Shown: piece after piece, positions 34,198 through 37,534 of the stretch | Layout of the letters: each line of letters starts with the position of its first letter | Numbering within the stretch: the stretch's first letter is position 1 | DNA from: a bacterium 1XD42-1 | GTDB lineage: Bacteria; Bacillota; Clostridia; Oscillospirales; Ruminococcaceae | Assembly (NCBI GenBank): GCA_003612625.1 | Contig: RAZJ01000028.1 | Coordinates: forward strand, 1-37,534 | Reading direction: 5' to 3' | DNA length: 37,534 nucleotides | The notes under the pieces: generated by a model | Database searches by the model: none | Told to the model about the DNA's origin: nothing | The model's input: only the letters and a program-made list of their open reading frames with translations | Program-made: the position numbers and the translations under genes

Positions 34198-34998
34198 TCA
34201 GCATCCACACCAGCCCAGCAATGTTTCTTTTGCCGTTGACATCCAATCTTCCAGCTTGTTCCCTGTATCCGTTCTGATAGTCCAGTGTTTGTTGTAACTA
34301 TTGAAGTGCCGAAGCAGATGCAGGAGGCCGGGGTTTTTCTCGTCTACCCAAAGCGAGAAATTCGGGCTTGCCACTCTTCCTGGATTATGTACAAACTGAT
34401 TTCCTTGTTTTGCATAATCTGCCTCCCGTTCCGCTTTTTCTATTTCATAAACCTTATTGTAGACAGCTTCCCGGCGGGCGGTCATTTCCGGGTCAAACTG
34501 GAATACATCGCCATAATAGTAACCATCCGGTCCGTCACAGGAATGTTCTTCTGGAAATACCCGGTATCCGCCCAGGTCAGGAACTACTTTCACGGCATCA
34601 AAGCTAGCACCAAGACTATTAACAACCTTTAAGATAGCTGCCTCAGTATATTTAAAAAATCTCTTTCGTTCAGTCAAACGGATGCGATGCTTGTTTTGGT
34701 CATCATTGGGCTTTTCATCAGTGATATAGAAGCAGGCATCCACGAAGCCGGTATACTGCCACTTGTGAACTTCTGGCGAACTGTATCTGGTCCTCTCGCT
34801 TCCGACGATTTCCAAATATACCGCCCTGCCATTATCCAGATGGAAGGCGGTGCGGATGCGGCAGTTGCCTATAGTGGCCCTACTGATGTCAGCGCCACTC
34901 CAACCAGCTCCTTCAAAATACAAATACTTGCTGCTGTTTATGTTTTTGTTTTGTCTTCTGTCTATCAAAAAAAGTGGCGGGACACCAGGTATACCCAT
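34198..34998 (-). CDS. Hypothetical element protein with uncertain N-terminus
   Basis: Up to 266 residues, not recognised. The protein-like part begins near GAGWSGADISRATIGNCRIR and continues with RTAFHLDNGRAVYLEIVGSE, QYTGFVDACFYITD and FSLWVDEKNPGLLHLLRHF. The first 30 residues from ATG 34998 overlap the primase-like fragment in another frame and look artificial. No ATG exists between them; an ATC at the DIS codon sits eleven bases after GGAG, so the true start may have been ATG and was lost, or the N-terminus was replaced by recombination. The gene lies in an apparent operon with 33760-34173. Confidence 0.55.
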   Translation of the reverse strand: MGIPGVPPLFLIDRRQNKNINSSKYLYFEGAGWSGADISRATIGNCRIRTAFHLDNGRAVYLEIVGSERTRYSSPEVHKWQYTGFVDACFYITDEKPNDDQNKHRIRLTERKRFFKYTEAAILKVVNSLGASFDAVKVVPDLGGYRVFPEEHSCDGPDGYYYGDVFQFDPEMTARREAVYNKVYEIEKAEREADYAKQGNQFVHNPGRVASPNFSLWVDEKNPGLLHLLRHFNSYNKHWTIRTDTGNKLEDWMSTAKETLLGWCGC

Positions 34999-35134
34999 AT
35001 TCTATTTTGTTTTTCAGATCTTCCATTGTAAGCAATATCTCATGCTGCGCAATTCGTCTGGCAATCTGTCCTGCTGCTTTGACATTTGGTTTCTGTTGGT
35101 AAGGTTTTTGATCTACGCAAACAGTAAATTTCAT
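34913..35134 (-). pseudogene. Truncated primase/replication-protein-like N-terminal fragment
   Basis: A 73-residue frame starting at ATG 35134 after AAGGGATATGGG. The stretch KPYQQKPNVKAAGQIARRIA and then GYTWCPATFF, with QQVFVF at the end, resembles the N-terminus of plasmid or phage primase-helicase proteins (pattern CPATF...QQVFxLDFD) from memory. The frame stops with TGA exactly where the family would continue with Asp. The remainder is absent, and the next gene begins in another frame. It looks like the left-over of a replication gene joined to unrelated DNA. Confidence 0.45.
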
Positions 35135-35704
35135 TTTCCCATATCCCTTCTGAATGGTTTTAAAATCTTGTTAGGATATGGATAATTTTTTAAAATCTAA
35201 CTGCACTTTCATAGTCTATTGCTTATATTTTTTGTTTCTCTTTTTGTAAAAAATAATCCAGAGAGCCTTTTTACAAGTTATGACCTTTAAAACTTTCTCA
35301 CCTATGTTATAAATTTATGGGCACATAAACCTCTTAATAAAGCATCTTGTACAAGCGAACTAAACCATAGAACAATATGAAATATGCTTATTTTTTATCT
35401 ATTGAAACTTTTGATAAAGTACAGTTTGCAGTATTTTTGTCTTTCATTCAGATACATTGATGAAGCAAAATTTTATTCTTCCTGTATCTATAGCTTTGTC
35501 CAAGGTAACGTCCAAAGTTTATTTTTATCTTAGAACCTGTTTATCATCTCCTGATATATACTGCCTGAATAGCTCTTTTTCCTTCCAGATGGTACATCTC
35601 GAGATACTAGATAGATTTTTACTGAGCAATAGAGCTTAAGTTAAGATTTTTTCTTTTCCCTAGTGGTCTCTCCCAAGTATTCTAAATAAAGAGATAAAAA
35701 ATAG
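35135..35704. other. 570-bp AT-rich gap without a credible gene
   Basis: Short frames occur on both strands (for example 35457-35639 plus), but none has a ribosome binding site or a recognisable sequence. The region separates the element genes on the left from the promoter of the repeat-protein gene on the right. I see no RNA gene in it. Confidence 0.6.
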
Positions 35705-35760
35705 TTGTATATCTGCATAAAAAATGTTATAATTTTGGTACAGAAATAAATTTTGGTACA
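35705..35760 (+). promoter_or_regulatory. Promoter and 12-bp direct repeat before the repeat-protein gene
   Basis: TTGTAT (35705-35710), a 17-base spacer and TATAAT (35728-35733) form an almost consensus sigma-A promoter. AATTTTGGTACA occurs twice (35731-35742 and 35749-35760), 18 bases apart. The first copy overlaps the -10 box and the second lies in the leader, so they may be regulator sites. The gene start is at 35774. Confidence 0.75.
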
Positions 35761-35773
35761 TAAAAAATAGGAG

Positions 35774-37534
35774 ATGATTTCCATTTCTAAAGAAAAAAGC
35801 TTTTGGGCAATAGAAAAACAAAATTCCAAAATTAGGATTAAAATACAAGAATTAGAAAATGCTCAGAATCAATATTTAAGGGCTTTTGAGAGTTTTAAAA
35901 AAATCAACAATATAGAAAATAACCAATTTGATCATATCTTTTTACACCCTGAAAGATATTTTTTTGTTTCTCCATGGAATACAAATCAAAAGGTAATATT
36001 CCAAAAAGAGGAAATTCCTAACGAAAATATAGAAAAATTTTTAAACCGAAAAGCAATTAAAAGAGAGCGATTTTTAAGCCTACTGAGTGAATGGGGATTT
36101 TGTGAATCACCTAAAGAATATAATACAAAATTTTTCTTTTTATTAATATATTTTCTAAAAGTTTATAGTAAAATTTACTATAAAAAATATGATATACTTC
36201 ATTCAACTTATTTTGTCATAAGCAAATATAGGTCTCCTTTACTCACTTATCCTAAAAGTTATTTTAGGCTTTTTGATGGCAACCTTTTTTTGGATCATCC
36301 CTCATTAGCCCAAAAACAACTTTTATCCTATGAAAATTTTGAATTTCTATTTCAGCAAGAAATTACTTCTGATCTGTCTATAAAGGACAATCCTCAGTAT
36401 CCCTTGAATCAACCATTTTCTTTTGATCTATCATTACCCCTTAACCCTCAACCTTATTTTAATCCACAACTTCCTCTCAACCCACAGCCTTCTTTTGATC
36501 CATGGCTTCTTCCTAACCCACAGCCTCCTTTTGATCCATGGCTTCTTCCTAACCCACAGCCTCCTTTTGATCCATCTCTTCCTTTTAACCTACAACCTCA
36601 TTTTAAACCCTATCCACAGCTTATACTTGATTCATGGATTCCTCTCAACCCACCGTCTTCTTTCGATCCTTCGCTTCCTGTTAATCCGCAACTTAATTTC
36701 ATCCCAAAATTACCTCCTAATCCTCAAAAATTTTTCAACTTACAAATTCCCCCTAACCCTCAGCCTCATTTGGAGCCTTTGCTTCCTCTTAATCCTCAAG
36801 TTTATTTTAACCCACAATCCCCTATGGGAATTGAAGTACATTTTAGCCCTCAATTACCTTTTAACCCTCGGTTTTCTTTTAATCCTGAAATGCCTCTTAA
36901 CCCACAAATTTATTTTAATTCTTACGATCTTAACCCAAAAAGCTATAAGGATTCACAGTTTCCTATAAATACAAAACATATTTCTTATGCTGAAAATTGT
37001 TTTAATCCCAAATATCCTCTTAACCCGCAACTCCATTTTAATCCTGAATATCCCCTTAATCCAAAACCTTGTTTTGATCCAAAAGCTCCCTTAAATCCAA
37101 AACCGCCTTTTACGCCCAAAATTCCAAGTCGTACTTTGCAGAAAAAATTTTTCTCCGCGCTACCTGAACTTCTATCTATACTATACTCCCGTTCTCTTAT
37201 CTCTTCGGAAGGAGAGCAATTTACTAGCATTGAAATTCCAAAGCTCACTGCTAAAAATACAGATTTTATATTTGATTTTGTTTCTCCACATAGTAGATAT
37301 CTTGTTTTATATCAGTATGATTTAAAGTATCAGAAATGGCGTAAATATCATTCTATAGATTATAGTTGTTTTCCAATGTCTCCTATAGAATTGTTATCCA
37401 ATGAATATTTATATAAACTTACCAACAATAATAATATTACAATTGCGTATACGCCACCTTACGAATATTTATATAAGCTTACTGGTGGTAATATTACAAT
37501 AACTAGTCAGATCGCAATTTTAGTTGCTAAATGT
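35774..37534 (+). CDS. Large tandem-repeat protein of unknown function, open at the right edge
   Basis: The frame stays open for 587 codons and leaves the window without a stop. Residues 1-45 are highly charged and helical, with coiled-coil character (IEKQNSKIRIKIQELENAQN). Residues 46-200 look globular, with a hydrophobic stretch at about 119-134 (KFFFLLIYFLKVYSKI). Residues 221-449 hold about sixteen 12-residue repeats, consensus LPLNPQPxFDPx. Residues 450-587 form another domain with a duplicated EYLYKLT-x-NITI unit. There is no signal peptide, and I recognise no known family. ATG 35774 follows AGGAG with almost no spacing; an ATT nine bases later has better spacing, so the exact start is open. 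The promoter at 35705-35733 supports expression. The gene is very AT-rich, like the island, and was probably acquired with it. Confidence 0.8.
   Translation, partial: MISISKEKSFWAIEKQNSKIRIKIQELENAQNQYLRAFESFKKINNIENNQFDHIFLHPERYFFVSPWNTNQKVIFQKEEIPNENIEKFLNRKAIKRERFLSLLSEWGFCESPKEYNTKFFFLLIYFLKVYSKIYYKKYDILHSTYFVISKYRSPLLTYPKSYFRLFDGNLFLDHPSLAQKQLLSYENFEFLFQQEITSDLSIKDNPQYPLNQPFSFDLSLPLNPQPYFNPQLPLNPQPSFDPWLLPNPQPPFDPWLLPNPQPPFDPSLPFNLQPHFKPYPQLILDSWIPLNPPSSFDPSLPVNPQLNFIPKLPPNPQKFFNLQIPPNPQPHLEPLLPLNPQVYFNPQSPMGIEVHFSPQLPFNPRFSFNPEMPLNPQIYFNSYDLNPKSYKDSQFPINTKHISYAENCFNPKYPLNPQLHFNPEYPLNPKPCFDPKAPLNPKPPFTPKIPSRTLQKKFFSALPELLSILYSRSLISSEGEQFTSIEIPKLTAKNTDFIFDFVSPHSRYLVLYQYDLKYQKWRKYHSIDYSCFPMSPIELLSNEYLYKLTNNNNITIAYTPPYEYLYKLTGGNITITSQIAILVAKC
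36434..37120 (+). repeat. Array of about sixteen 36-bp coding repeats
   Basis: The period of 36 bp (12 codons) is kept through most of the array, with interruptions at residues 281-288 and 385-413. The two units at residues 245-256 and 257-268 are identical over 34 of 36 bases, showing recent duplication, while outer units have diverged. The core Pro-Asn-Pro-Gln and Phe-Asp/Asn-Pro positions are the most constant. Confidence 0.85.
37403..37500 (+). repeat. Imperfect tandem duplication near the right edge
   Basis: GAATATTTATATAA(A/G)CTTAC occurs at 37403-37422 and 37463-37482, and AATATTACAAT follows each copy (about 37433 and 37490). At protein level NEYLYKLTNNNNITI and YEYLYKLTGGNITI repeat, so a second repeat array may continue past the window. 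Confidence 0.7.

Noticed and set aside
34913-34998. Simple one-base frameshift at a T7 run joining the two frames 34913-35134 and 34198-34998
   Set aside because: The upstream frame keeps family-like sequence (QQVFVF) beyond the T7 run, so a recombination junction near 34913 fits better, although a frameshift is not fully excluded.
35457-35639. 60-codon plus-strand frame and shadow frames on the minus strand
   Set aside because: No ribosome binding site and no recognisable sequence; overlaps AT-rich intergenic DNA.
36423-36968. 181-codon plus-strand frame rich in Leu/His/Ile
   Set aside because: It is the out-of-frame reading of the 36-bp repeat array; the true frame spans the whole region from 35774 without a stop.
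36434-37120. CRISPR array
   Set aside because: The repeats are contiguous, keep a reading frame, diverge gradually and have no spacers; there are no cas genes.
36985-37248. Glycine-rich, collagen-like minus-strand frame
   Set aside because: It is the complement of the proline codons in the repeat protein, with no ribosome binding site.
1-37534. tRNA or rRNA genes
   Set aside because: No cloverleaf-like or rRNA-like segment was noticed when reading the gaps; a covariance search was not possible.

Overview
The window looks like a chromosomal stretch of a low-to-moderate GC, spore-forming, anaerobic member of the Clostridia (Firmicutes), probably gut-associated. The evidence is an intact-looking IreB family gene, a clostridial alpha/beta-type small acid-soluble spore protein (SASP) gene with a sigma-G-like promoter, YesMN/LytS-type two-component signalling, an Mgl-type sugar ABC transporter, and AGGAGG-type ribosome binding sites throughout. 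The species cannot be fixed from the sequence.

Layout. (1) 141-3496: a decayed methyl-accepting chemotaxis protein gene, ireB, an SDR reductase resembling the YmfI/EF-P-modification type, and a possible structured RNA before a shared terminator. (2) 3520-13205, all on the minus strand: a polyol/ketose catabolic cluster. Transcription enters at a good promoter (13298-13326) and passes through a zinc dehydrogenase, an allulose-6-P/ribulose-P 3-epimerase, an MFS sugar transporter, a second zinc dehydrogenase, a class II ketose-bisphosphate aldolase, a PfkB kinase and an aldo/keto reductase. A DeoR-type regulator and a dicarboxylate/amino-acid symporter follow. The likely logic is uptake, oxidation or reduction, epimerisation, phosphorylation and aldol cleavage to triose units. 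(3) 13655-16693: MmcQ/YjbR and DUF2284 genes facing a regulator-efflux pair (an AraC-GNAT fusion followed by a MATE pump). (4) 16801-26069, minus strand: an mglBAC-type sugar ABC operon, then a YesN-type response regulator, a LytS/YesM-type kinase, a membrane-anchored sugar-binding protein and a second MglB-like lipoprotein. The arrangement suggests binding-protein-assisted sugar sensing controlling the transporter.

(5) 26479 to the right end is an AT-rich accessory island. It begins inside the 3' end of the SASP gene: the SASP reading frame stops early, and the last 21 codons of a large serine recombinase are written on the antisense strand of the SASP gene. This is what integration by that recombinase into the spore gene would look like. 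The island carries two Rpn-type nuclease genes plus a remnant of a third, an intact-looking IS5-family (IS427-like) insertion with a 3-bp duplication, an excisionase-like protein, a small serine resolvase, uncharacterised element genes, a truncated primase-like fragment and several perfect inverted repeats.

(6) At the right edge an open frame of 587 codons (35774-37534) runs off the window without a stop. It follows a near-consensus promoter with a direct repeat and encodes a protein I do not recognise: a helical N-terminus, about sixteen 12-residue Pro/Asn repeats (consensus LPLNPQPxFDPx), and a C-terminal domain with an internal duplication. This protein and the SASP/recombinase junction are the strongest candidates for something undescribed.
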